Below are positions 33,761 through 42,934 of a DNA stretch of 64,000 nt, in pieces. Position 1 is the first letter of the stretch; each line of letters opens with the position of its first letter. Source of the DNA: Planctomycetota bacterium. GTDB taxonomy: Bacteria > Planctomycetota > UBA1135 > GCA-002748355. The stretch lies in contig JALUUL010000069.1 in the NCBI GenBank assembly GCA_027021385.1, positions 124,001-188,000 on the forward strand, given 5' to 3'. The translations under genes were made by a program, and so were the position numbers. The notes beneath the pieces were generated by a model. It did not search any database. It was not told the origin of the DNA and saw only the letters and a list, made by a program, of their open reading frames with translations.

Positions 33761-35098
33761 ATGAGCGAAGGGGAACGGACTCCTCCACACAACCTGGAAG
33801 CGGAGATGAGCGTGCTCTCCGCGATGCTCCTCCATCGGGACGCCCTGGTCGACGTCCTCCAACGCCTCGAGCCCAAGGATTTCTATAAGCAGGCTCACGT
33901 GACGATCTTCGAGGCGATGCGGGATCTCTACGACCGGAACGTGGAGATCGACACGATCACCCTCGCGGAGGAACTCGAGTCGCGAGGGGTCCTGGCCGAG
34001 ATCGGGGGTAACGCCTATCTCCTCGAGCTTTCGGAGTTCGTCCCGACCGCCGCCAGCGCCATCCACCACGCCGAGATCGTCCGCTCCAAATCCGTCGTCA
34101 GGTCCCTGATCGACGTCTGCACCGAGATCGCCCGGCGCTCCTACGAGGGGCGCGACGCCGCCTCGGATCTCCTCGACGAAGCGGAGAAGGAGATCCTTGA
34201 GATTGCCCGCCAGGACGACGTCGGGGAGCCCAAGAGCATGCACGACCTCGTCTGGGACACCTTCCGCAAGATCGAATCCTTTCGCGGAAGGGGGGGGAAG
34301 CACACGGGAGTCCCCTCGGGTTTCATCGATCTGGACGAGTACACCTCGGGCTTCCAACCCGGGGAACTGATCATCATCGCCGCCCGCCCCTCGATGGGTA
34401 AGACCTCCTTCGCGATCAATGTCATGGACCGGGCGGCGGAATCGGGTTTCGGCGCCGCCTTCTTCTCGCTGGAGATGACGAGCGAGCAGTTGACCCAGAA
34501 CCTCCTTTGTGCGGCCGCGCAGGTCGATGCGCACAAGATGCGCCGCGGCTTCCTTTCGGGGATCGAGTTCGAGCGCCTCCAGGAGAAAGCGTCCGAGTTC
34601 TATCAGCGCAAGATCTTCATCGATGAGACCGCCGGGCTCAGCATCCTCAACCTGAGGGCGAAGGCCCGCCGCCTGAAGCAGAAAGAAGACATCGGTCTCG
34701 TGATTATCGATTATCTCCAGCTCGTCTCTGCGGGAGGGAGGGTCGAGAGCCGCCAGCAGGAGATCTCGATGATCAGTCGTTCCTTGAAGGCCCTGGCCAA
34801 GGAGCTGCAGATCCCCGTCATCGCCCTCTCCCAGTTGAATCGGGGAGTCGAACAGCGGGACAACCACAGACCCAGGATGTCGGACCTCCGCGAGTCCGGG
34901 GCCATCGAGCAGGACGCCGATGTCGTCATGATGCTGCACCGGGAGGAATACTACAAACCGACCGAGGAGAACCGGGGGATCGCGGAACTCATCCTCGCCA
35001 AGCAACGAAACGGTCCGACGGGGACGGTCAAGCTGCGCTTCTTCCGCGAGTTCATGCGCTTCGAGAACTACGTCCGGGAAGCGGAGCCCCTTCATTGA
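33761..35098 (+). CDS. dnaB: replicative DNA helicase DnaB
   Basis: A 445-residue hexameric helicase of the RecA fold. The N-terminal domain has PPHNLEAEMSVLSAMLLHRDA; the Walker A region reads ARPSMGKTSFAI at about residues 208-219; further motifs are FFSLEMTSEQLTQNLLCAA, LVIIDYLQLVSAGG and ALSQLNRGVEQRDNHRPRMS, then DLRESGAIEQDADVVMMLHR. The ATG at 33761 has AGGAGGAGGA ten bases upstream; an ATG at 33719 is possible but less likely. No intein is seen. Confidence 0.95.
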   Translation: MSEGERTPPHNLEAEMSVLSAMLLHRDALVDVLQRLEPKDFYKQAHVTIFEAMRDLYDRNVEIDTITLAEELESRGVLAEIGGNAYLLELSEFVPTAASAIHHAEIVRSKSVVRSLIDVCTEIARRSYEGRDAASDLLDEAEKEILEIARQDDVGEPKSMHDLVWDTFRKIESFRGRGGKHTGVPSGFIDLDEYTSGFQPGELIIIAARPSMGKTSFAINVMDRAAESGFGAAFFSLEMTSEQLTQNLLCAAAQVDAHKMRRGFLSGIEFERLQEKASEFYQRKIFIDETAGLSILNLRAKARRLKQKEDIGLVIIDYLQLVSAGGRVESRQQEISMISRSLKALAKELQIPVIALSQLNRGVEQRDNHRPRMSDLRESGAIEQDADVVMMLHREEYYKPTEENRGIAELILAKQRNGPTGTVKLRFFREFMRFENYVREAEPLH

Positions 35099-35133
35099 GG
35101 ACGAGGCCCGGACGCCTTTCCATTTCCGGAGCG

Positions 35134-37656
35134 ATGCGGGCCGTGTTCCTGGTCCTGGCGGCCGGCAGCGGGGTCTCCGCTCTCGGGGCCCAGGGAGGGG
35201 GAGCCGAGCCCGCGATTCCTCCTGAACTGAGGGAGTACTTCCCTCCTGCCGTGGAGGGCGAGACCGTTGTGAAGGTCGAGATCTCAGGGCTGCGACGCCT
35301 TCCCCGCGACGTCGTGCTCCACCTCCTCCAGACACGGAAAGGCTCCAAGCTCGAGGGCCTCAAGGTTCGCAAGGACATCGAGATGCTCTGGCGCCGGTTC
35401 AAGATGCGCGCCGAGTTCCGCACGCGGAAGGTTCCGGGCGGGGTGGAGGTCCTCGTCCTCGTGCACGAGTTCCGGATGTTCGGACAGCTCGGATTCCGGG
35501 GAATCCATCACTTCACCGAAAAGCAGGTCCGGGAGTTTCTGGACATCCGGGAAGGCGAGGGGCACACCGAACTCTCGGGGAACAACCTGGCCCGGCTCCT
35601 CGAGGAGAAGTACCGCGTCGAGGGTTATCCCTTCGCCAGGGTCACTCTCGATCCCCGCCCGAAGGAGGATCTTCTCGTACTCGACGTGGACGAGGGCCCG
35701 AAGGTCAAGGTCAGGGAGATCCGCTTCCGGGGAAACCGTGCCTTTCCCTCGAGCGCCTTTCTGGGACTCACCTGGAACCTCCTGGGTTCGGCGGACATCA
35801 AGAGCAAGCCGGGCTTCTGGATCCTCGAGGACGCCGCATACAACGAGAAGGATCTCGAACAGGATCTCCAACGTCTCCGGAACTTCTATCGGGGACGGGG
35901 TTACATGGACGCGATCGTCGAACTCGAGGATCTCCGATTCTCGAAGGATCTGAGCCAGGTGGCCATCACGGTCCGGATCTTCGAAGGACCGCTCTACAAG
36001 GTCGCGAAGGTGGATCTCGAGCAGATTCCCCCCTCGGGGTCGAAGGAGCCGCTGTTTCCGAAGGAGGAACTCCTGAAGGAGATCCGCCTCCGTCCCGGCG
36101 ACCCCCCCGAGGAGAACTCGATCGCGGCGGACCGCCGGAGGCTCGCCGCCTTCTACGGACGCCGGGGTTTTCCGAGGAGGAGCCGCTTTCCCCTCCTTGA
36201 CCGGGACGGGGCCTTCGAAGTCCTGGAGCCGGTCATGATCGCCGATCCCAGGACTGCCGAGGTGACCGTGATCTATCGGGTCCAGGAAGGCCGAAGGAAG
36301 CGGATCCGCGACGTCCGGATCTCGGGGAACCGCCTGACCCGCGACTCGGTGATCCGAAGGGCCGTCTCGGTCTTCCCCGGGGAGATGCTCGACATGGTCG
36401 AACTCGAGAGGAGCGAGGACCGCCTCCGCGCACTCCGCTATTTCGGCGACGTCGTGCAGGCCGGTTCGGGCGTTCGGGTCGATCTGAAACCCGTTCCCGA
36501 CGACCCGGACGCGGTGGATGTCGACATCTCGGTCAAGGAGGGAAGCACCGGAAAGCTCCTATGGGGGATCGGCGTCTCCTCGACGACGGGCCTGTTCGGA
36601 AACCTGACCTATTCCAAGGAAAATTTCGATTGGAGGCGTCCTCCGACCGGAATCAACCCGATCGGATGGCTCGGTCAGATTCTCGACCAGAAGGCCTTCC
36701 ACGGGGGGGGGCAGAGGTTCAACCTGATCTTCTCGCCCGGGCTCGAGGTCAGCGAGTTCCTCGTGAGCTTCTACGAGCCCGATGTCTTCGCCCGACACCT
36801 GGACCCGATCGGGCTGCGCATAACCGGGCAGCGCAGGCTCCGGATCTTCGAGACCTACGACCAGGACACGATGGGGGGGAGTCTGGGGCTCGAAAAGCGT
36901 TTCGGCCGGGACCTGACTCTCTCCTTGAAGCTCCGGCAGGAGCGAGTCCGGATCTCGGACATCGACGCCGACGCCCCCGCGATCGTATGGGACGCCGACG
37001 GCAAGCATGAGATCCGGTCCTTCCGGATGGGACTCGGGCTGCAGAGGACCGATCTCAGATTCCGGCCGACCTCGGGGACGAAGCTGACGATGTATGGAGA
37101 GATTGCTCCCAGGGAGATCGGGGGGCAGGTCCATTTCTGGAAGGCGGGTATCCGGTCCACCACCTACATCCCCCTACACAAGGATTCGAAGGATCGCAGC
37201 CATGTGCTTTCTATCCGCAACTGGCTCGAGGGTGGGGACGGCATGGCCGGGCAGAAGGACCTGTTCCTGTCCGAGCGTTATTTCCACGGGGGGCAGAACC
37301 TCATGCGAGGGTTCGATTTCCAGGGTATGGGGCCGACCCAGTTCGGCAACCCAACGGGCGGGGAACTCCGCTGGGCCGGAGGCGTCGAGTACGGCTTTCC
37401 CCTGATTTCCACCCGGCTCGAGGGTCAGGGGCGGCAGACCGAGCTTGTCCGGGGTGTCCTCTTCGTCGATGCTGGGATGCTCGGGGACGGGTTCCACGAC
37501 CCGCAGTTCCAGGATCTCCGACTCTCGTGGGGATTCGGGGCCCGGCTCCTGATCCCGGGGCTGGGGGGGATCCCGATCTCGGTGGATCTCGCCTGGCCGA
37601 TTCTCAGGGAGGAATCGGACGATACCCGGGTGTTCCACTTCAGTTTGAAGTATTGA
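35134..37656 (+). CDS. bamA: outer membrane protein assembly factor BamA (Omp85 family)
   Basis: An 840-residue outer-membrane assembly factor. A signal peptide (MRAVFLVLAAGSGVSALGAQ) is followed by POTRA-type repeats up to about residue 460 (for example VKVEISGLRRLPRDVVL, VREIRFRGNRAFPSSAFLG and RDVRISGNRLTRDSVIRR), then a surface-antigen beta barrel with KISVKEG-type strands and a terminal Phe-rich strand (VFHFSLKY). The ATG at 35134 is chosen for the signal peptide; a TTG at 35095, which overlaps the dnaB stop, would add 13 residues. It is followed by two cyclophilins, a folding-factor neighbourhood. Confidence 0.9.
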   Translation: MRAVFLVLAAGSGVSALGAQGGGAEPAIPPELREYFPPAVEGETVVKVEISGLRRLPRDVVLHLLQTRKGSKLEGLKVRKDIEMLWRRFKMRAEFRTRKVPGGVEVLVLVHEFRMFGQLGFRGIHHFTEKQVREFLDIREGEGHTELSGNNLARLLEEKYRVEGYPFARVTLDPRPKEDLLVLDVDEGPKVKVREIRFRGNRAFPSSAFLGLTWNLLGSADIKSKPGFWILEDAAYNEKDLEQDLQRLRNFYRGRGYMDAIVELEDLRFSKDLSQVAITVRIFEGPLYKVAKVDLEQIPPSGSKEPLFPKEELLKEIRLRPGDPPEENSIAADRRRLAAFYGRRGFPRRSRFPLLDRDGAFEVLEPVMIADPRTAEVTVIYRVQEGRRKRIRDVRISGNRLTRDSVIRRAVSVFPGEMLDMVELERSEDRLRALRYFGDVVQAGSGVRVDLKPVPDDPDAVDVDISVKEGSTGKLLWGIGVSSTTGLFGNLTYSKENFDWRRPPTGINPIGWLGQILDQKAFHGGGQRFNLIFSPGLEVSEFLVSFYEPDVFARHLDPIGLRITGQRRLRIFETYDQDTMGGSLGLEKRFGRDLTLSLKLRQERVRISDIDADAPAIVWDADGKHEIRSFRMGLGLQRTDLRFRPTSGTKLTMYGEIAPREIGGQVHFWKAGIRSTTYIPLHKDSKDRSHVLSIRNWLEGGDGMAGQKDLFLSERYFHGGQNLMRGFDFQGMGPTQFGNPTGGELRWAGGVEYGFPLISTRLEGQGRQTELVRGVLFVDAGMLGDGFHDPQFQDLRLSWGFGARLLIPGLGGIPISVDLAWPILREESDDTRVFHFSLKY

Positions 37657-37706
37657 TCGGACCGCCGGATCGACGGAGCGGTCCCAGTCTTGGAGGAGAA
37701 GAGACG

Positions 37707-38657
37707 ATGTCGTTAGTCCTGGCGATGACCGGCGCCTTGCTGCTCGGCGGCTTCGAAGGCCTCGAGACGAACCTCGTGGCCAAGGGAAACTACGTCCGGC
37801 CGACCGACGAGGTGACCTTCGAACTGGAGATCAAGGCGATCGGAGACGCAGAGGTCCCGGCGGGCTGGCTTTCGGGACAGTCCTGGGAGGTCTTCCTCGA
37901 CGGACGGACCGCCGGCCTGCTCGGGGGAAAGGCGGCCGAGGAGGCCGGAACCGTGCACCTGAAGACCGGAACGAAACTTCATCTCTCCCTGCCCGTCGAT
38001 ATCGGAGGGTTGCTGAAGACCCGGGGAAGGACCGTCGAACCCGGCAAGGTCCTCGATCTCGGTCTTTCGCTCCCCGGGCTCGAGGACACGAGGGCCTCGA
38101 TCAAGGTCGTCGGGGCAGTGGAGGAGTCGATGGTGCCCAAGCTCGACCTCGCGAAGACCAAGGTTGCCTTGGATACGAACTTCGGGACGATGGTCGTGGC
38201 CTTCCGGCCGGACAAGGCCCCGAAGACCGTCGAGAACTTCGTCAAGCTGGCGGCCAAGGGGTTCTACGACGGCACGAAGTTCCACAGGGTCATCCCGGGA
38301 TTCATGATCCAGGGCGGGGATCCGAACACTAAGAACGACGATCCCGCGGACGACGGACTCGGAGGTCCCGGGTATTCGATCAAGGCCGAGTTCAACGACC
38401 TGAAGCACGTTCGGGGGGTCCTGTCGATGGCCCGATCCCAGGATCCCGACTCGGCCGGAAGCCAGTTCTTCATCTGCCATGCGAGGGCCCAGCACCTCGA
38501 CAACCAGTACACGGCCTTCGGCAAGCTCGAGAGCGGATTCGATGCCCTCGATCGGATCTGCAAGGTTCCTCTCGAGCGGTCCCCGGGAGGTGAAATGTCG
38601 AGACCGAGCAAGCCGGTCGTCCTGTTGCGGGCGATCGTCATTCCGGTCTTCAAGTAG
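37707..38657 (+). CDS. secreted cyclophilin-type peptidyl-prolyl isomerase with N-terminal beta domain
   Basis: A 316-residue PPIase. A hydrophobic start (MSLVLAMTGALLLGG) looks like a signal peptide; about residues 20-145 form a beta-rich domain, and about 150-316 a cyclophilin domain with FHRVIPGFMIQGGDPNTK, RGVLSMARSQDPDSAGSQFF and QYTAFGKLESG. The Arg of FHRV, the FMIQGG block and the QFF motif needed for catalysis are present. GGAGGAGAAGAG precedes the ATG. It probably assists outer-membrane protein folding, given bamA upstream. Confidence 0.88.
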   Translation: MSLVLAMTGALLLGGFEGLETNLVAKGNYVRPTDEVTFELEIKAIGDAEVPAGWLSGQSWEVFLDGRTAGLLGGKAAEEAGTVHLKTGTKLHLSLPVDIGGLLKTRGRTVEPGKVLDLGLSLPGLEDTRASIKVVGAVEESMVPKLDLAKTKVALDTNFGTMVVAFRPDKAPKTVENFVKLAAKGFYDGTKFHRVIPGFMIQGGDPNTKNDDPADDGLGGPGYSIKAEFNDLKHVRGVLSMARSQDPDSAGSQFFICHARAQHLDNQYTAFGKLESGFDALDRICKVPLERSPGGEMSRPSKPVVLLRAIVIPVFK

Positions 38658-38748
38658 AAGAGGGTCCTTCCGGGTTTCCCCGGGAGAGGGGTCCTTTTCC
38701 TGCCCCATCGATCAGGCTGGGCGGTATTCGCCGCCCGAGGAGAAAACC

Positions 38749-39321
38749 ATGACATTGGATCTGGACACCGTCGACCTCTCGCAGGCGGAGGCAGTCATCG
38801 AAACCGAGAAGGGGGAGATGCGGATCGAGTTCTACCCCGACAAGGCGCCGAGGACCGTCCGCAACTTCCTCGAACTCGCCGGAAAGGGGTATTACGACGG
38901 TCTTATTTTCCACAGGGTCATCAAGGGCTTCATGATCCAGGGTGGATGTCCGCGCGGGGACGGGACCGGAGGCCCAGGCTACTGCATTCCGGCGGAGTTC
39001 AACGACCTCGAGCATCGCAGAGGGGTCGTTTCGATGGCCCGTTCCCAGGACCCCGACTCGGCGGGCAGCCAGTTCTTCATCGTGCACGCCGAGCATGTCC
39101 CGTCGCTGGATGGCCAGTACACGGGATTCGGCAAGGTCGTCGAGGGGCTGGACGTCCTCGACAGTCTCGCCTCGGTCGAGACGACCTGGGGGCCGGGAGG
39201 GGAGCGGAGCCGGCCCGCTGAACCCTTGAGGATCGAGAGGATCGCGATCCGCCTGAAGCCCCGGGCGGAGGATGAAGAGCGGGAGCAGGGACCTCCCGCG
39301 GATGAGGAGGACGAATCGTGA
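38749..39321 (+). CDS. cyclophilin-type peptidyl-prolyl isomerase
   Basis: A 190-residue, single-domain cyclophilin: KGEMRIEFYPDKAPRTVRNF, FHRVIKGFMIQGGCPRGDGT, ARSQDPDSAGSQFFIVHAE and GQYTGFGKVVEGLDVLDSL. There is no signal peptide and it ends in an acidic tail. GAGGAGAAAACC lies before the ATG. It is clearly a paralogue of the PPIase just upstream and its stop overlaps the start of the crotonase gene (GTGA at 39318-39321). Confidence 0.92.
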   Translation: MTLDLDTVDLSQAEAVIETEKGEMRIEFYPDKAPRTVRNFLELAGKGYYDGLIFHRVIKGFMIQGGCPRGDGTGGPGYCIPAEFNDLEHRRGVVSMARSQDPDSAGSQFFIVHAEHVPSLDGQYTGFGKVVEGLDVLDSLASVETTWGPGGERSRPAEPLRIERIAIRLKPRAEDEEREQGPPADEEDES

Positions 39322-40106
39322 GCGAAACCGACAGCAATGTGGGGATCGAGATCGAAGCGGGGATCGCGACGATCACGGTCGACAGGCCGAAGAAACTGAA
39401 TGCCCTCGACAACGACACGCTCGAGGAGCTTGGCGAGGCCTTCCAGGATGCGATCTTCGACGACGAGGTCGGGGTCGTGATCTTGACGGGCGCGGGGGAG
39501 AAGGCCTTCGTCGCAGGGGCGGACATCGAGATGCTCTCCCGGCAGGGAGTCCTCGACGGGAAGCAAAACAGCCTTCTCGGTCAGGACCTGATGGACCTGA
39601 TCGAGGACTGCCCAAAGCCGGTCATCGCGGCGGTCAACGGCTTTGCCCTCGGGGGGGGATGCGAACTCGCGCTCGCCTGCGATTTCCGCTACGCCTCCGA
39701 GAACGCCGTTTTCGGGCTTCCGGAAGTCGGACTTGGCATTCTCCCCGGCTACGGGGGGACGCAGCGCCTCCCCCGTCTCGTCGGAACCGGTCGGGCGATG
39801 GAGATGATCCTGACGGGGGCCCGGATCGACGCCGGCGAGGCGCTCAGGATCGGGTTGGTCAATCGGGTCCTCCCCCTGGGCGAACTCCTGCCCGCCTGCC
39901 GAGAGACCGCGGGCGCCATTCTCTCGAAGGGACCTCTCGCCGTGCAGATGGCTAAGGAGGCCGTGCGGCGGGGATCCCTCCTTTCGTTGAAGGAAGGGCT
40001 TGCCCTCGAGGCCGACCTCTTCGGGCTCTGCTCGGCCACGGAGGACATGAGGGAGGGGATGAAGGCTTTCCTCGAGAAACGCAAGCCCGAGTTCAAGGGG
40101 GCCTGA
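39318..40106 (+). CDS. enoyl-CoA hydratase/isomerase (crotonase family)
   Basis: A 262-residue crotonase. It hydrates enoyl-CoA in fatty-acid or amino-acid breakdown. Motifs: ITVDRPKKLNALDNDTL, GAGEKAFVAGADIEML, FALGGGCELALACDFRYAS and FGLPEVGLGILPGYGGTQRL, which carry the oxyanion hole and both active-site Glu residues. Length is normal. It begins with GTG overlapping the cyclophilin stop, and its 3' end lies 27 bases from the convergent peptidase gene. Confidence 0.92.
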   Translation: MSETDSNVGIEIEAGIATITVDRPKKLNALDNDTLEELGEAFQDAIFDDEVGVVILTGAGEKAFVAGADIEMLSRQGVLDGKQNSLLGQDLMDLIEDCPKPVIAAVNGFALGGGCELALACDFRYASENAVFGLPEVGLGILPGYGGTQRLPRLVGTGRAMEMILTGARIDAGEALRIGLVNRVLPLGELLPACRETAGAILSKGPLAVQMAKEAVRRGSLLSLKEGLALEADLFGLCSATEDMREGMKAFLEKRKPEFKGA

Positions 40107-40133
40107 ACCGGTCGGGGGCCCGGGGTCGCGGAC

Positions 40134-42767
40134 TCAGTCCGCGGTCCCGAGGAGGGCCTGGATCAGGATCGGGAAGGTGCCGAGGGTCTGGCCCCGGTTC
40201 TGGGGGCGGAAGGCGAAGAACAGGTAGGAGCCCTTCCCGTCGCGAAGCCGGGCCAGGGCCCCCTTCCCCTCGATCCTTTCGCCCCCGACGAGGTGGCCCG
40301 AGAGAAGGGGCCGTTCCCCGAATCGCAGGAGGATGTCGAGATCCTTCCCGCGGAGAGCCACCGGATCGCGGACGTAGACGGGGAAGCGTCCGGGCATCCC
40401 CGCGAGGGGAAGGGCGTCCCCTCCCCCGGTCCTTCGGACCTCGAGGAGGCTTCCCGGGCAATAGAACTTCTTCCGGGGAGTTCCGCGGAGGAGGTTCGAG
40501 GCATCCTTCCCCTCGAGGGGGAGGAAGGTTCCGACCGAGGCCCCCCAGGCGAGGATGCGCCCGCCCTTCCGGACGAAGCTCCGCAGGGTTTCGAGCCCTT
40601 CCTCTCCAATTCCTCCGGGGGTTCCCCGGAGCCTTCGGGTCTCCGGAAGGCCCGACAGGAGGGCCGCGCGGGGGACGTTCGCGAAAACGAGGACGTCGAG
40701 GTCAGCGAGTCCGCCTCCGCGGAGGCGGGCGGCGTCGACCCGTTCGAAGGGAATGCAGTGCTTCGAGAGGACGTAACGGGTCCAACCCTCGTCCATCGCG
40801 GAGGCGTTCGAGGCGCCCTTGACGTCGTAGATCCCGATTCTCGGGAGGTCGAGCCGCGCGGCGCGTTTCGGAAGTCCGGGGCTCTCCGGGGGAAGGGGGC
40901 GCGGGTCCTCGGAGGCCGCGGCCGCCCGGCGGGCGAACAGGACGCCCCCGTCCCCGAGCCAGGCCTCTCCGCCCTCGGCGAGGATCGCGCAGACCTTCCC
41001 GAGTGCGAGGGCGTCGTCGCCGAAGCCCGCCCGGAACGGGCCTCGTTCGGGGGGGAGGAGCCGCCCGCGACCGAGCAGGACCGAGGGCTCGGTCTCGGGG
41101 ATCGGGATCCTCGGGAGGGGGGCGGAGGAGATCTCGAGGGGACCGTTCCAGGGAAAGCAAGGGACGCGGAACTGGAGGGGAAGGCTCCAGCCCGCCGCGT
41201 CGTACGGGCGGATCGGTCGTCCCCCGGGAGCGTCCAGGAGTTCGGGATAGACCTGGCGTTCGAGGAGATCCTTGACGAGGGAGCGGTAGGGTTGGGCCGC
41301 GGGGATGAGGAGAGTTCCCTCGGGGAGGAGGATCCCCGGTCCTTCTCCGCCCCCCTTCCTCTTCCCATGCTCCTCGACCGCTCCCCCCGCCTGGAGTCTG
41401 GTCTCCCTCGTCGTGATCCGGATCTCGACCCCGAGGGCCTGGAGGTTCGCGGCGAGGCGTCTCCGGGCGGATGCGCGGCGGGGATCCGCCGGTAGGAGGA
41501 AGGCCCGGGGGGAGCCCGTCCGGCCAGCGCGAACGGCGCGGCGACCGAGGAGGATGCGCCGCTCGAGAGTCTCGCGGCGGTTCCTAGCGACCCAGCCGAG
41601 GAGCGAGAGGGCGGCGACGCGATCGTAGCGGAGGATGTCGGCGAGGCTCCAGCGTCCTCCGGGCCAGGGGTCGGGGAAGGCTTGGCGGACCTCGTAGCGG
41701 GGAAGCCCTATCCCCATGCCTCGAAGCGACTCGCGTTTCTGGACGATCGTGTCCGCCCAATCGGCGCTCGCGCATTCGGTCAGGATGCCGAGGATGTTGT
41801 GCCGAAAGGGGACGTTGCGGTTTCCTCCGTTCCACCAGTTGTCGAAGGTCGTGCCCGATACGACCCCTGTGCAGCCGGCCATGCTGAGGTCGTGGGCCAT
41901 GCGGCTCCCAAGGAGATTGAGGGCCCGTGTCAGGATCGGATCGAGGTTGGGGTTGACCGGGTCGGCATAGGGAGGCACGAAGAAACGTGGACCCCGGTTT
42001 CCCATCTGGTGCATGTCGAGGAGGACGAGGGGGTGGAGGACCTCGTAGATCTTCCGGGTCAGGACGCGCGTCTCCTGGAGGTTGAGCATGAACCAGTCAC
42101 GGTTGTTGTCGTGCCCGGCCCAGCGCTGGTAGAGGTACGGAAGCGGCGCCTTGGGTTTGTTCTCCGCCTTCCTGCGCAGGTTCCAGGCGGCGACCAGGTC
42201 CATCCCGTCGGGGTTCGTTGCCGGAAGGAGGGCGACGAGGACGTTCCGCCGGATGCTTCGGATCGGAGGCTCGTCGGAGGTGGCGAGCAGGTGGGCCAGG
42301 ACGGGGGCGAACTGCGCGGCTCCGACCTCGGTCGCGTGAATCGACATGCTGCAGAGCACGAGGGCGGGCGTCTCCTCCAGGAGGCGGCTTTCCTCCGCCG
42401 CATCCAGGCCGCGGGGATCCGCGATCCTGGCGAGATCGTGGAGGTGTCGATCGAGTCCCGCGAGGCGGTCGGGGTCCCCGATCAGGGCGACGACCATAGG
42501 TCGCCCCTCCGAACTCCGTCCGATCTCCCGGAGCATGACCCTCCGGCTCCCGGCCGCGAGTCTCCGGAAGTAGGCGAGACTCCGCCCGTAATCGATCAGC
42601 CGCCCCTCCGTTCCGGGCTCGAAGCCGAAGAAGGCCTTGGGTGTCGGGATCCCGACCTGGCCCGGGGTCCGGGCGAACAGGAGGAGGACGGAGATCGCGG
42701 TTTTGAGGGCCCGCCCGAAGAGGCCCTCGAGGAAGGGAATGCGGGAGAGGGCGGACCTTCGGAACAT
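40134..42767 (-). CDS. large M14-family zinc carboxypeptidase-like protein
   Basis: An 877-residue protein. A likely membrane or signal segment (TAISVLLLFARTPG, residues ~22-35) is followed by a metallocarboxypeptidase domain: MSIHATEVGAAQFAPVLAH with the zinc HxxE, AWNLRRKAENKP, and LLDMHQMGNRG with the third ligand, then DNWWNGGNRNVPF and ILTECASA. The C-terminal ~400 residues have alpha/beta character with SVGTFLPLEGKDA and a glutamine-amidotransferase-like fold, common in big M14 proteins. The ATG at 42767 is preceded six bases upstream by TATACT, so it could be leaderless. Cleaves peptides or peptidoglycan; substrate unknown. Confidence 0.8.
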   Translation of the reverse strand: MFRRSALSRIPFLEGLFGRALKTAISVLLLFARTPGQVGIPTPKAFFGFEPGTEGRLIDYGRSLAYFRRLAAGSRRVMLREIGRSSEGRPMVVALIGDPDRLAGLDRHLHDLARIADPRGLDAAEESRLLEETPALVLCSMSIHATEVGAAQFAPVLAHLLATSDEPPIRSIRRNVLVALLPATNPDGMDLVAAWNLRRKAENKPKAPLPYLYQRWAGHDNNRDWFMLNLQETRVLTRKIYEVLHPLVLLDMHQMGNRGPRFFVPPYADPVNPNLDPILTRALNLLGSRMAHDLSMAGCTGVVSGTTFDNWWNGGNRNVPFRHNILGILTECASADWADTIVQKRESLRGMGIGLPRYEVRQAFPDPWPGGRWSLADILRYDRVAALSLLGWVARNRRETLERRILLGRRAVRAGRTGSPRAFLLPADPRRASARRRLAANLQALGVEIRITTRETRLQAGGAVEEHGKRKGGGEGPGILLPEGTLLIPAAQPYRSLVKDLLERQVYPELLDAPGGRPIRPYDAAGWSLPLQFRVPCFPWNGPLEISSAPLPRIPIPETEPSVLLGRGRLLPPERGPFRAGFGDDALALGKVCAILAEGGEAWLGDGGVLFARRAAAASEDPRPLPPESPGLPKRAARLDLPRIGIYDVKGASNASAMDEGWTRYVLSKHCIPFERVDAARLRGGGLADLDVLVFANVPRAALLSGLPETRRLRGTPGGIGEEGLETLRSFVRKGGRILAWGASVGTFLPLEGKDASNLLRGTPRKKFYCPGSLLEVRRTGGGDALPLAGMPGRFPVYVRDPVALRGKDLDILLRFGERPLLSGHLVGGERIEGKGALARLRDGKGSYLFFAFRPQNRGQTLGTFPILIQALLGTAD

Positions 42768-42934
42768 GGCGGCAGTATAGTCCCCTCCTCGATGGTGGAT
42801 GCGCGCAAGTGGAGACGGGAGGTTCGTGGATCCGTAAAGGAGCCGCCGGGAGGCCGGGGCCCCGAAAAGGCCTGGCGACGCGCCGGCCGCGAAGGGTTCC
42901 CGGGGCCGGACCGGCGTGAACACGGGAACGAGGC

